Shown here: one piece after another, positions 35,101 through 43,492 of the stretch
How positions within the stretch are numbered: the first letter of the stretch is position 1
Layout: the number at the start of each line of letters is the position of its first letter
From: an uncultured Clostridia bacterium
Lineage (GTDB): Bacteria; Bacillota; Clostridia; Christensenellales; Pumilibacteraceae
Direction of reading: 5' to 3'
Assembly: GCA_947086925.1 (NCBI GenBank)
Contig: CAMUAL010000004.1
Coordinates: forward strand, 1-64,000
Length of the DNA stretch: 64,000 nucleotides
Program-made: the position numbers and the translations under genes
Notes under the pieces: generated by a model
The model's database searches: none
The model's input: only the letters and a program-made list of their open reading frames with translations
Told to the model about the DNA's origin: nothing

Positions 35101-38100
35101 TCAGTCAGAATTGCGCGTTGCCACTTTAACGCCGTCGGAACCGAGCAATCCTTTTGCTTCGTTTATAAGGCTGTCGCTTACGCTTACGTTTATTCCGAGC
35201 GGATAAAGCTTGCCGTCGTCGAGATTTTTGCAGTACGTTTCGTCGCGCCCCGGATAAGCCGCAAGAATATCTTGCAAATTATCCATAACCGACGGGTCGG
35301 AATTATCGAACGACAAATAAAAGCATATCATTTTGGGCGGAGTTTCGGGTTTTACGTCGCGCCACGGTTCGATTGAGTCCACCCACACGGTAACGGAATC
35401 TTCGCGGTTTTTAACTTTGCCGCCGATAGTCACCATGTTATCTTTAACAAACACGTTTTTGTATTTTTTGTACGTATAGCCGGTAAGCATAAGTTCAACC
35501 GTGCCGTACAAGTCTTCGAGCTTTCCTATGCCGAGTTCTTTGCCCGTTTTGGTAATCTTCTTTTCGGCGACTATCAGCATGCCGCCAAGCTGAACGGGGG
35601 TGTCGTCGGGAATAGAATAGTGTTCTTCCCCGTCGCCGCTCTTGCCGTCGTCTTCCTCGCTTGAAACTCCGTAAGAGGGTTTAAGAGTAGACGAATTGTA
35701 CTTATACTTTTTAAGATGCCCCGTAAATTCCTCTAACGGGTGTCCCGTAAGATAAACGCCCGCAACTTCCTTTTCTTTGGCAAGCTTTACGCTTATGGGG
35801 TACTCGCGCATTTCTGGGTACTCGAACGAATCGAGTTTTTCGCAGTCGTCGTTCATATCGAAAAACGAGAACTGCCCTTTGAGCCTTGCCGCTCGGTCTT
35901 TATTTACGCGGTCGATAACGCTTTCGTAAACCGCAATATACTGACTGCGCGTTTTGCCGAGGCAATCGAATGCGCCCGCATAAATAAGACTCTCCAAACT
36001 GCGTTTATTAAGCTGAGCGTCCTCGGTGCGCTTTACAAAGTGCACAAAGTCGGTAAAGTCACCGCCCTTTTCGCGCTCGGCGACTATTTCCTCTATTACG
36101 CTTCTGCCTACGTTTTTAACGGCGGCAAGACCTATACGCACCGCGCCGTCCTCAACCGTGAACTCCGCAAACGATTTGTTTATAGAGGGCGGCAAAACCG
36201 TTACATTGCGCTCTTTCAAATACGTTAAATAGTTGGTTATCTCGTCTATACTCGTTATTCGGTTATTAAGAACGGCGGTAATATATTCTACGGGATAATA
36301 GCATTTGAGATAAGCCGTCTGATACGTAATGTACGCATACGCCGCGGCATGACTTTTGTTGAACGCATACGAGGCAAACGCAATCATGTCGTCGTAAATT
36401 TTGTTTGCGACTTCCGCGCTTACGCCGTTTTTAATACAACCGGGAATTTCTCGTCCGTGGTCCACCGTTCCGTGCAAAAACACTTCGCGTTCCTTTTCCA
36501 TGGCGTCCACTTTCTTCTTGCTCATCATGCGCCTTACGTTATCTGCCCGTCCGAGCGTATAGCCGCCGAGAGCCTGCACAAGTTGCATAACCTGTTCCTG
36601 ATAAACCATTATTCCGTAACTTACTTCGAGTATCGGTTTACAAAGCGGGTGGTCGTACTTAATCTTGTCGGGGTTCTTTTTGTTGAATACGTAGTCGCCT
36701 ATTTTGTCCATGGGACCGGGGCGGTACAGCGATATTCCCGCTATAATATCTTCCAAACTGCTCGGCTTTAAGTCGCGCATGAACTTCTTAATGCCTTCCG
36801 ATTCGAGCTGAAACACCGCGTGCGTATCGCCGTCGCCTATAAGCTTAAACACATTTGGGTCGTCGTAGTCCATGTTGTAAAAGTCAAGCTCGACTCCCTT
36901 TGTTACCTTAATTATATCAACGGCTTTTTTAATGTCGGTAAGAGTGCGCAGCCCCAAAAAGTCCATTTTCAGAAGTCCGAGTTCTTCGCACTCTATCATG
37001 TTAAATTCGGTGGTAATGATTCCGTCGCCGTTTTTCGCCATGGGAACGTGGTCGGATATGGGGTCGCGGCATATTATAACGCCCGCCGCGTGCATGCCCG
37101 TCTGACGCGGCATACCCTCGATTTTCATTGCCATATCCAAAATAATGTGCGCCATTTCGTTGTTTTCGTAAAGCTCTTTAAGCTCCCCTATTACGGGGCT
37201 CGGCTCGTTATCCTTCCACTTTTGAAGTCCGAGAATATGCGGCAAATGCTTTTTGCCCATCATTGCGGGAATAAGCTTGGTTATTTTTTCCACTTCCGAA
37301 TACGGATAGTTGTAAACGCGCCCCACGTCTTTAACCGCCGCTTTTGCAGCCATTGTGCCGAATGTGACAATCTGCGACACGTTGGGCGCACCGTATTTTT
37401 CGGTTACGTACTGAATAACGCGCTCGCGCTTGTCAACGCAAAAGTCTATGTCGAAGTCGGGATTGCTTACGCGCTCGGCGTTAAGGAATCTTTCGAAAAA
37501 CAGCTGATATTTAAGAGGATTGACCTTTGTTATTCCTATTGCGTACGCAACTATACTGCCCGCGCCGCTTCCGCGCCCCGGTCCTACCGGAACGTCGTGC
37601 GTTTCCGACCAATGGATAAAATCCCACACAATCAAAAAGTAGTCCACAAACCCGAGCTTATGTATTACTCCGAGCTCGTACTCGGCACGTTTTTCTATCT
37701 CCTCGGTAATTTCGCCGTACTTCGCTTTGAGTCCGTCGAAAGTCAGTTTGCGCAGATATTCGTAAGGCTCGCTTCCGTCTTCGGGGTAAAACGACGGCAA
37801 AAGCGGCTCTTTGCGGAAATAGTAACAGCCGTCGCATTTGTCGGCTATTTCGCGCGTTACGCTCAAACTCTCGGGAAGCGACGGGAAAAGCGACAGCATT
37901 TCGTCGTAACTTTTAAGGTAAAATTCCTTTGTGGGGAAATATCCGTCGTCGTTGATTTCCTCGTCGGACACGGAATTGTCGTTCTTTTTAACCTCGTCCT
38001 CGTTGTAAACCATGGTTGTTCTAAACGATATGCACTGCAACACTTTTTGCATTGCGGCATCTTCTTTTTTGAGGTAGTGCACGTCGTTTGTCGCAACAAT

Positions 38101-38772
38101 TTTTACGCCGTTGTCGCGCGCAAGTTTTATCAAATGCGGCAGAACAACCTTTTGGTCTTTTATGTTATGGTCCTGAATTTCAACGTAAAAATCTTCGCCG
38201 AAAAGACTCTTGAATTCTTTTACGTAAGAGTCGGCTTTTTGCATATCGCCCGCAAGTATCGCCTGCGGAATAACGCCTGCTATACATGCGGAAAGACATA
38301 TAAGCCCTTTTGTGTATTGCCTAAGTAGCGGCATATCTATTCTCGGCTTATAGTAAAGTCCCTCGGTGTACGAGCGCGACACAAGCTTAACAAGGTTACG
38401 GTATCCTTCCTCGTTTTTGGCAAGCAAAATAAGGTGGTTGTACTTCGGCATCTTGCCGCCGGAAGTAGTCTTTACGTTCATGTCTTCGCACATGTAAAGC
38501 TCGCACCCTATTATCGGCTTAACCTTATAAGGTCGCTTTTCTTTCATGAACTCGTAAAAATCCGCTTTGGGGTCGGTGTACCTTACCGCCGCTTTTACAA
38601 ATTCGAGTACTCCGTACATGTTGCCGTGGTCGGTTATCGCAACCGCAGGCATGTTCATATCGCCGCATGCCGAAAACAGCTTGCCTATGCGCGTTGCGCC
38701 GTCGAGCAAACTGTACTCCGTGTGAACGTGCAAATGCACAAATTCTTTTTGTGTGTTGTTACTTTCTTCCAT
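35101..38772 (-). CDS. dnaE: DNA polymerase III alpha subunit (DnaE type)
   Basis: Replicative polymerase subunit of 1223 residues. The PHP domain opens the protein (HLHVHTEYSLLDGATR, AITDHGNMYG). The palm carries GPGRGSGAGSIVAYAIGIT and the catalytic NPDFDIDFC. GLLKMDFLGLRTLTDI, the PGPMDKI region and AFNKSHAAAYAYITYQTAYLKCYYP follow, then an OB-fold and C-terminal domain. The DnaE1 layout is complete. AAAGGTG precedes the ATG. It follows the HPr-like gene, as in other Clostridia. Confidence 0.97.
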   Translation of the reverse strand: MEESNNTQKEFVHLHVHTEYSLLDGATRIGKLFSACGDMNMPAVAITDHGNMYGVLEFVKAAVRYTDPKADFYEFMKEKRPYKVKPIIGCELYMCEDMNVKTTSGGKMPKYNHLILLAKNEEGYRNLVKLVSRSYTEGLYYKPRIDMPLLRQYTKGLICLSACIAGVIPQAILAGDMQKADSYVKEFKSLFGEDFYVEIQDHNIKDQKVVLPHLIKLARDNGVKIVATNDVHYLKKEDAAMQKVLQCISFRTTMVYNEDEVKKNDNSVSDEEINDDGYFPTKEFYLKSYDEMLSLFPSLPESLSVTREIADKCDGCYYFRKEPLLPSFYPEDGSEPYEYLRKLTFDGLKAKYGEITEEIEKRAEYELGVIHKLGFVDYFLIVWDFIHWSETHDVPVGPGRGSGAGSIVAYAIGITKVNPLKYQLFFERFLNAERVSNPDFDIDFCVDKRERVIQYVTEKYGAPNVSQIVTFGTMAAKAAVKDVGRVYNYPYSEVEKITKLIPAMMGKKHLPHILGLQKWKDNEPSPVIGELKELYENNEMAHIILDMAMKIEGMPRQTGMHAAGVIICRDPISDHVPMAKNGDGIITTEFNMIECEELGLLKMDFLGLRTLTDIKKAVDIIKVTKGVELDFYNMDYDDPNVFKLIGDGDTHAVFQLESEGIKKFMRDLKPSSLEDIIAGISLYRPGPMDKIGDYVFNKKNPDKIKYDHPLCKPILEVSYGIMVYQEQVMQLVQALGGYTLGRADNVRRMMSKKKVDAMEKEREVFLHGTVDHGREIPGCIKNGVSAEVANKIYDDMIAFASYAFNKSHAAAYAYITYQTAYLKCYYPVEYITAVLNNRITSIDEITNYLTYLKERNVTVLPPSINKSFAEFTVEDGAVRIGLAAVKNVGRSVIEEIVAEREKGGDFTDFVHFVKRTEDAQLNKRSLESLIYAGAFDCLGKTRSQYIAVYESVIDRVNKDRAARLKGQFSFFDMNDDCEKLDSFEYPEMREYPISVKLAKEKEVAGVYLTGHPLEEFTGHLKKYKYNSSTLKPSYGVSSEEDDGKSGDGEEHYSIPDDTPVQLGGMLIVAEKKITKTGKELGIGKLEDLYGTVELMLTGYTYKKYKNVFVKDNMVTIGGKVKNREDSVTVWVDSIEPWRDVKPETPPKMICFYLSFDNSDPSVMDNLQDILAAYPGRDETYCKNLDDGKLYPLGINVSVSDSLINEAKGLLGSDGVKVATRNSD

Positions 38773-38841
38773 TTACGCACCTTTAAATTTATTGCCGACT
38801 TTTCGAATAACCCGCTCTCGGTTCCGCAAACCGAGTTAAAC

Positions 38842-39090
38842 TCAGGTAGACGATAAAACTTTAACCGTTTCTCCGAGCGCTTCCTCTTGGTCGTCGCCCT
38901 TTGCTATAACGGTTACGCAGTCGCCCTTTTTAAGTTGCATGCTTATAACGCCCATAAGACTTTTTGCGTTTATCTTTTTTGTGCCCATCTCCAAAGTTAT
39001 TTCGCTGTCAAAGCGCATGCACCGCGCAACCAACCTCTGAGCGTCCGTGTGCAAATATAACTTGCGCACCGTTGCTTCCTTGAATACCAT
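38842..39090 (-). CDS. HPr-like (Crh-like) protein with altered active site
   Basis: An 82-residue protein of HPr fold. The regulatory region INAKSLMGVISMQL keeps the Ser (Ser44, equivalent to HPr Ser46) phosphorylated by HPr kinase. The catalytic loop, GLHARPA in normal HPr, here reads LHTDAQR: His14 is near the right place, but the Arg and Pro are lost and one residue is missing. It is therefore unlikely to carry PTS phosphate and looks more like Crh. It lies directly downstream of whiA, as crh does in Bacillus. AAGGAGG before the ATG. Confidence 0.85.
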   Translation of the reverse strand: MVFKEATVRKLYLHTDAQRLVARCMRFDSEITLEMGTKKINAKSLMGVISMQLKKGDCVTVIAKGDDQEEALGETVKVLSST

Positions 39091-39199
39091 TTCGAATCCT
39101 CCTTACCGTCCCGCTTGCGAGCCGTTTCCTTTTTATTTTGCTATACCGCAATGCGGCGTTTTTTCTTTTATTCGGCGATTTTACGCACTCTGCCGCGCG

Positions 39200-40108
39200 T
39201 TAAGTTCTGTTTCCGCACTTTTTATCATACAGCTCTTTAAGCCGCCTGAAACGGTTTTTAAGCCCGCTTTTCGATATGCCGAGCATGGCGGAAAGCTGTT
39301 CGTAGCTGTAATCGGGGTACTCCAACCTGAGCATGGCGGCGGATTTGAGCGACGGCGAAAGCTCGTTTAAATCGAGCTCTTTTATATACGCGCACTGTGT
39401 AAGTCCCGTCTCGATTTGCCGGTCGATATTATACATATCGCAGTTTTGCTGTCGGTTAAGATGTTCGTTCATCTGCCGCTCGGCTATAATCGAATTAAAT
39501 TCGAGTACCGCCTTTGCCGCACCCATAAGAGCCAAGCAGTCGCTTATCGATTCGCTGTCTTTGGCATACACAACCGCGCGAGTATTGCGCACGGCAAACT
39601 TTGCCGAAATTCCGAACTTTCCGAGTAACGCCGCAAAATCCTCGGCTATGCTCTTGCGCCCGAACGAAAATTCCAAATGGTATTTGCTTGCCGTAAAACT
39701 GCCCGCCCCCAAATACGCGCCGCGCACATATGCCGCCGCACTCTGCTCCTCGGTGAACTTTTCGGGTATATGTTCGCAAACGGAAACGCCGTCTTCGACT
39801 TCGAGTATTCCGCACTGACACAAAAGCTTAATCGCGTTGCCTATTACAATCTCGTTGCGCTTGTTCTTCTTATCGCACAGGCACTCCTTGCCCGTAAGTT
39901 CTTCCGCAAGTCTTTTTACGGCGTCCGAGAGATTGTCGTTTGCGGTCGAAAGAGTAACCGCAACGCTTTCGCCGTGTATCACGAGCGACCCCGACGAAAT
40001 TATAAGAGCCGACAAAAAAGCAAGCTTGTCTTTATGTGAAAACAGCGGTTTTAAAGCGATTTCCTCTTTGCTGTGTCTGCATATGTCTTTGGCGCGGTCT
40101 TTACTCAT
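39200..40108 (-). CDS. whiA: WhiA, sporulation/cell-division DNA-binding protein
   Basis: A 302-residue protein: an N-terminal degenerate LAGLIDADG homing-endonuclease-like part (KPLFSHKDKLAFLSALI, AAAYVRGAYLGAGSF, YHLEFSF) and a C-terminal helix-turn-helix (LEYPDYSYEQLSAMLGISKSGLKNRFRRL). Role in Firmicutes: cell division and chromosome segregation. Its first 8 bp overlap the PHP gene. rapZ and yvcK, which usually lie between murB and whiA, are absent here. Confidence 0.95.
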   Translation of the reverse strand: MSKDRAKDICRHSKEEIALKPLFSHKDKLAFLSALIISSGSLVIHGESVAVTLSTANDNLSDAVKRLAEELTGKECLCDKKNKRNEIVIGNAIKLLCQCGILEVEDGVSVCEHIPEKFTEEQSAAAYVRGAYLGAGSFTASKYHLEFSFGRKSIAEDFAALLGKFGISAKFAVRNTRAVVYAKDSESISDCLALMGAAKAVLEFNSIIAERQMNEHLNRQQNCDMYNIDRQIETGLTQCAYIKELDLNELSPSLKSAAMLRLEYPDYSYEQLSAMLGISKSGLKNRFRRLKELYDKKCGNRT

Positions 40109-40853
40109 CTGCCGCCCCGCCTCTTTTCACGTTTACGAAAACGGGAAGCCTATCGAAATTCGCAATCTGCCCGAACGGAATTTTCACGCGCTCGATACGA
40201 GCAAGCGCAACCGAAAAATCCCCTACGCGCCCCGCGCGGTGCGCGTCGCTGTCGCATATAAATTCGCACCCTTCCGAGGCGGCGGTTTCAAGCTCGGAAT
40301 CGGTCAGATATATGCGCTTGCCGTTAAGTTCGAAATACGTTTTGAAGTGTTTGCATGCACGCGCCACCTCGCGTATATCGCACTTACAGCAATTTCCGGG
40401 ATGCGACAAAATATCTATCTTGTTATTCATAACGGCGTTGACATATGCGTCGGTATTCCTTGCAATCGTTTTGGCACTGCCGAGCCCGAGGTTGTTGCTC
40501 CAAAAATACGAAAATTGCGAACCGTGCACAAGCTTATGATATCCGCACACGATAATATCGAGATTGGGCTTGTCCGATTCGCGCACGTCTATTTTCCCCT
40601 TTGAATTTAATATGTTGGCTTCCACCCCGAGATAAACTTTTACGCTCGGATACTTAACCGCACATTCGTTTATCTGCGCGCGCATAAACGGAATTTCGCG
40701 TCTGCGCACCCCGAAGGTCATGTGGTTGAATCCGTGGTCGGTTACGGCGATTTCACGCAAACCCGTACGCGCGGCTTTAAACGCGCTGTCCTCTATACTG
40801 CCCTTGCCGTGGCTGAATACGGTATGAGTGTGATAATCGCCCAAAAAAGCCAT
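40101..40853 (-). CDS. PHP-domain phosphoesterase (YcdX-like)
   Basis: A 250-residue metal-dependent phosphoesterase with the PHP metal-binding motifs in order: YHTHTVFSHGKG (about 7-18), VTDHGFNH (about 37-44), GVEAN (Glu, about 75), LSHPGN (His, about 149) and SDAHR (about 206). Substrate unknown. The ATG follows the murB stop with no gap, and GGAG lies within the murB end. A PHP gene here is usual for the Clostridial murB-whiA cluster. Confidence 0.85.
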   Translation of the reverse strand: MAFLGDYHTHTVFSHGKGSIEDSAFKAARTGLREIAVTDHGFNHMTFGVRRREIPFMRAQINECAVKYPSVKVYLGVEANILNSKGKIDVRESDKPNLDIIVCGYHKLVHGSQFSYFWSNNLGLGSAKTIARNTDAYVNAVMNNKIDILSHPGNCCKCDIREVARACKHFKTYFELNGKRIYLTDSELETAASEGCEFICDSDAHRAGRVGDFSVALARIERVKIPFGQIANFDRLPVFVNVKRGGAADE

Positions 40854-41687
40854 TTAATAAAAATCTCCGTATAATTTGATTTCGCGCTTCAATTCGATTC
40901 CGAACTTGTCGAACACCGCCGCCTGCGCCGTATTTATAAGTTGCAGAATATCTCCGCTTAGCGCGCCGCCTCTGTTCACAATAAAGTTGGCGTGTTTATC
41001 GGATATTTGCGCGCCGCCCGCGCCGAGCCCTTTTATGCCCGCTTTCTCTATAAGCTCGCCCGCAGAACCCATTTCGGTTTTTTTAAATACACTGCCCGCG
41101 CTTGCGCCGAGCGGCTGTAATTCTCTGCGCCTAAGTATGTTTTGCTCTGACGCAAGCTTAACGCTTTCTCGGTCGCCAGCATCGGCTTTAAGTATAACGC
41201 TCAGCACCGTCCCTTTAATGTCGCTGTGGCGATAGCCGAATCCGCACTCACGCACGCCGAGCGTTTTAATCTTGCCGCCGCTGAGCACAGTAACCGAAAC
41301 CACCGAATCCGCAATACTTCCGCCGAACGCGCCCGCATTGCCTACAATCGCGCCGCCTACCGTTCCCGGCAGTCCGTACGCCCATTCGAGCCCATGCCTC
41401 CCGAGTTGCATATATTCGCGCGCAAGTGCCGACAAAAGCACCCCGCTGTCGCATTCGCAAGTGTCGGGGGTAAACGAGCGTCTGCCCGAGCGGTTAATTA
41501 CAACGTCGCCGTCGTAACCCGCATCGCCCAAAAGTATGTTGCTTCCGCGCCCGAGCACCAATGCGCCGCCTGCGGCGGCTTCGGCAAGCTCCGATATGTT
41601 GTAGCAAAACGCAAGCCGTCTTGCGCGCCCGCCCGTTAAAAAAGTGCAACATCTTCCCAAAGGTGCGTTACTGAGATAACCTGTCAT
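40854..41687 (-). CDS. murB: UDP-N-acetylenolpyruvoylglucosamine reductase
   Basis: FAD-dependent reduction giving UDP-MurNAc. About 277 residues: TFLTGGRARRL, LGRGSNIL for FAD binding, YGLPGTVGGAIVGNAGAFG, FGYRHSD, the catalytic Ser in AGSVFKK and EKAGIKGLGAGGAQISDKHANFIVN. The open frame starts at 41720, but the ATG at 41687 matches the family start; the extra residues overlap the promoter. First gene of the cluster that runs to pfkA. Confidence 0.95.
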   Translation of the reverse strand: MTGYLSNAPLGRCCTFLTGGRARRLAFCYNISELAEAAAGGALVLGRGSNILLGDAGYDGDVVINRSGRRSFTPDTCECDSGVLLSALAREYMQLGRHGLEWAYGLPGTVGGAIVGNAGAFGGSIADSVVSVTVLSGGKIKTLGVRECGFGYRHSDIKGTVLSVILKADAGDRESVKLASEQNILRRRELQPLGASAGSVFKKTEMGSAGELIEKAGIKGLGAGGAQISDKHANFIVNRGGALSGDILQLINTAQAAVFDKFGIELKREIKLYGDFY

Positions 41688-41691
41688 ATAT

Positions 41692-41720
41692 ATTTTACTC
41701 CATACGCCGATTTTTTTCAA
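41692..41720 (-). promoter_or_regulatory. Promoter of murB cluster
   Basis: TTGAAA (41715-41720), 17 bases, TAAAAT (41692-41697) on the minus strand. Only four bases separate the -10 box from the ATG, so this message would be leaderless; a GGAG in the spacer could instead serve a longer transcript. Confidence 0.5.
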
Positions 41721-41815
41721 GTCTTTGGCGCAATGTTTTGTATTTACTTATATATGACGGAGCGTTTAAAACCGTTACACTTTTACTACTGCGAATACGC
41801 GCGCTTTTTGCGCAC

Positions 41816-42024
41816 TGTCATTTCGAGTGAACATTGTCATTTCGAGCGTAGCCGAGAAATCTTATAGAACGCACTGTCATTTCGAGCGTAGTCGAGAAAT
41901 CTTATAGAACGCACTGTCATTTCGAGCGTAGCCGAGAAATCTTATAGAACGCACTGTCATTTCGAGCGTAGTCGAGAAATCTTATAGAACGCACTGTCAT
42001 TTCGAGCGTAGCCGAGAAATCTTA
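41816..42024. repeat. Hairpin-repeat array A: five 40-bp units
   Basis: Units start at 41835, 41875, 41915, 41955 and 41995, each TGTCATTTCGAGCGTAG then (C/T)CGAGAAATCTT and a short linker. The C/T position alternates C, T, C, T, C, so the array grew by copying an 80-bp pair. A truncated copy lies at 41816. Each unit folds as ATTTC/GAAAT around tandem G-A mismatches. No spacers vary, so it is not CRISPR. Confidence 0.95.
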
Positions 42025-42027
42025 TCA

Positions 42028-42075
42028 TTAAAAATCCCCTGCCCCTTAGGGGCGGGGGAAAATTAAAAGAGGGTG
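42028..42075. repeat. GC-rich hairpin module next to array A
   Basis: CCCCTGCCCCTTAGGGGCGG-type hairpin with a flank ending AGAGGGTGAAAT. Its reverse complement matches the ATTTCACCC...CCCCCGC module next to arrays B and C, so the two modules travel together. The 42025-42112 interval holds nothing else. Confidence 0.7.
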
Positions 42076-42112
42076 AAATATGTTACAAATTCACCTCTTT
42101 AAATCTTTTACA

Positions 42113-42412
42113 CTAAATCATAAACGACGCGGCGGTCAGTCCCGTATATAACGCAATCCCTATGCAAAATACGATTGCCTGCAAACCTGAATTTCCGCCC
42201 GCCGCATAAATTTCGTTCGCAAACACGGGTACGGCAAATCTCAAAATTACCGTAACCGCAATTACCGAAAACTGCACCGCACCCGCAATCAAAAACGGAA
42301 CGCCCGTCTTCGACGGATTTTTGAAATACAGCGGATAAAACACAATATTAAAAGCCGCGGCAACAATAAAACAGTTGCCCAAAAACGCAAGGTTTGCCGC
42401 ACTTCCCGACAT
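42113..42412 (-). pseudogene. C-terminal remnant of an ABC-2 type permease
   Basis: About 99 residues from a possible ATG at 42412. Three hydrophobic segments (FLGNCFIVAAAFNIVFYPLYF, VPFLIAGAVQFSVIAVTVILRF, GLQAIVFCIGIALYTGLTAASF) match the C-terminal helices of permeases that follow AbrB and ABC genes. The N-terminal half of a normal permease is missing. The frame is shifted relative to the ABC gene, 14 bp upstream, and there is no Shine-Dalgarno. Reading: a deletion removed the ABC 3' end and the permease 5' end. Confidence 0.6.
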
Positions 42413-42426
42413 GTTCGTTTGCGCGC

Positions 42427-43062
42427 TTAAAGGAAACAAAGCAACACTTCCCCGCCGGACAGCATTATAACGTCGTCGGCAATGCGGCTTAGGTCGCTCG
42501 TGACATGAGTGGAAAAAAGCACCGACACGGCGTCGTGTTTTACAAGCTCCGACACGGTGTCGCAAAACTCCTCGCGCGAGAGAGGGTCGAGCCCTCTTGT
42601 AGGCTCGTCCAAAATCAAAAGCTTTGCCCCGTGCGAAAGCGCAAGCGCAACCGAAAATTTCATCTTCATGCCGTCGGACAGCTCTTTAACGCGCTTATTT
42701 TCGTCCAAACCGAATCTGTCCATGTACTCGCGGAATTTATCCGAACCGAAATCGCCGTAAAAACCGCGCATCGCATAAGCTATTTGTTTTAAGCGTCGTT
42801 CTCCGTAAAACCTGAATCCTCCGCCCGCATAACCGCAGAGTTTTTTTGCCGCGATTTCGTTTTCTTTAACGGATATTCCGAAAATTTCCGCATCGCCGTC
42901 ATGCGGAATTATATTGAGAATAGACTTTATAATAGTGGTTTTGCCCGCACCGTTTGCCCCTATCAACCCGGCTACGCGCCCTTCGCCCACAGTAAAATCA
43001 GCGCATTTAAGCGTAAATCTTCCGTAGCTTTTGCTTATGTTTTTTACTTCCAGCGCGTTCAT
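42427..43062 (-). CDS. ABC transporter ATP-binding protein, C-terminally truncated
   Basis: A 211-residue ATPase: Walker A GANGAGKTT (about 35-43), a signature LSDGMKMKFSVALAL, Walker B LLILDEPTRGLDP and the H-loop STHVTSD. The protein stops right after SGGEVLL, where relatives continue for some 60-70 residues, and the sequence continues into a permease fragment in another frame. The catalytic core is whole, so activity is possible, but its permease partner is not. Coupled to abrB by a 4-bp overlap. Confidence 0.8.
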   Translation of the reverse strand: MNALEVKNISKSYGRFTLKCADFTVGEGRVAGLIGANGAGKTTIIKSILNIIPHDGDAEIFGISVKENEIAAKKLCGYAGGGFRFYGERRLKQIAYAMRGFYGDFGSDKFREYMDRFGLDENKRVKELSDGMKMKFSVALALSHGAKLLILDEPTRGLDPLSREEFCDTVSELVKHDAVSVLFSTHVTSDLSRIADDVIMLSGGEVLLCFL

Positions 43063-43271
43063 TTGTCCTTTACCTTCATTATCGCGTCTATAAACGCCTC
43101 GGCGTACGACATAGGCTGAATAGCTATTCCTTGATTTTTGTCCGCCATTATAAGCAAGCCGACTCCCTCGGTCAAATCGAACATATCCCGCACTTCTTTG
43201 GGAATAACAATTTGCCCCTTTGCCCCTATTTTAACCGTAGCCATAAATTTTCCCTCGGGAACTTTATCCAT
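43059..43271 (-). CDS. AbrB-family transcriptional regulator
   Basis: A 70-residue swapped-hairpin DNA-binding protein: VKIGAKGQIVIPKEVRDMFDLTEGVGLLIMAD is a typical AbrB/SpoVT N-domain, followed by a short helical tail. GGAGG lies before the ATG. It is the first gene of a two-gene operon with the ABC ATPase. Likely autoregulator of the operon, through the dyad at 43300-43326 (inference). Confidence 0.88.
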   Translation of the reverse strand: MDKVPEGKFMATVKIGAKGQIVIPKEVRDMFDLTEGVGLLIMADKNQGIAIQPMSYAEAFIDAIMKVKDK

Positions 43272-43299
43272 ATTTAATCCTCCTTTGAGTTTTCAGCAT

Positions 43300-43326
43300 G
43301 GTAGGAAAAGTAAGAATATTCCTACC
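43300..43326. promoter_or_regulatory. Inverted repeat in the abrB leader (possible operator)
   Basis: Arms GGTAGGAA (43300-43307) and TTCCTACC (43319-43326), perfect, 11 bases apart, immediately downstream of the predicted transcription start. It could bind AbrB itself or fold in the RNA. Confidence 0.5.
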
Positions 43327-43336
43327 TTAAATGAAA

Positions 43337-43365
43337 GGTATAATACGTAACCGAAATTTTTTCAA
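43337..43365 (-). promoter_or_regulatory. Promoter of abrB-ABC operon
   Basis: TTGAAA (43360-43365), 17 bases, TATACC (43337-43342), minus strand; leader of about 60 bases with AGGAGG at its end. Confidence 0.6.
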
Positions 43366-43455
43366 GAGTTTTTTTATTCCACGCCCCCTTGCATTCCCCC
43401 GCAATCATGAAGGGAATTTTTAAGAATAAGATTTATCGACTGCGATTCTCGCGTC

Positions 43456-43484
43456 TTGACATATCTCAATCCGTTTGCTATAAT
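43456..43484 (+). promoter_or_regulatory. Consensus promoter of the Fic-like gene, leaderless geometry
   Basis: TTGACA (43456-43461), 17 bases, TATAAT (43479-43484): a perfect sigma-A promoter. The ATG follows 8 bases later with no Shine-Dalgarno in between, so +1 is at or one or two bases before the start codon. Confidence 0.8.
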
Positions 43485-43492
43485 ATAACCGT

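Noticed and set aside
36820..38328. 502-aa plus-strand frame antisense to dnaE
   Set aside because: It lies wholly opposite a clear dnaE gene, shows no known motif and a basic, repetitive composition typical of antisense shadows.
41835..42024. CRISPR array
   Set aside because: The period is constant, but there are no variable spacers, and no cas genes are in the window.
42427..42565. 150-aa frame over the ABC gene as a full-length gene
   Set aside because: Only its last 99 residues look like a protein (permease helices); the rest is a shadow of the ATPase gene.
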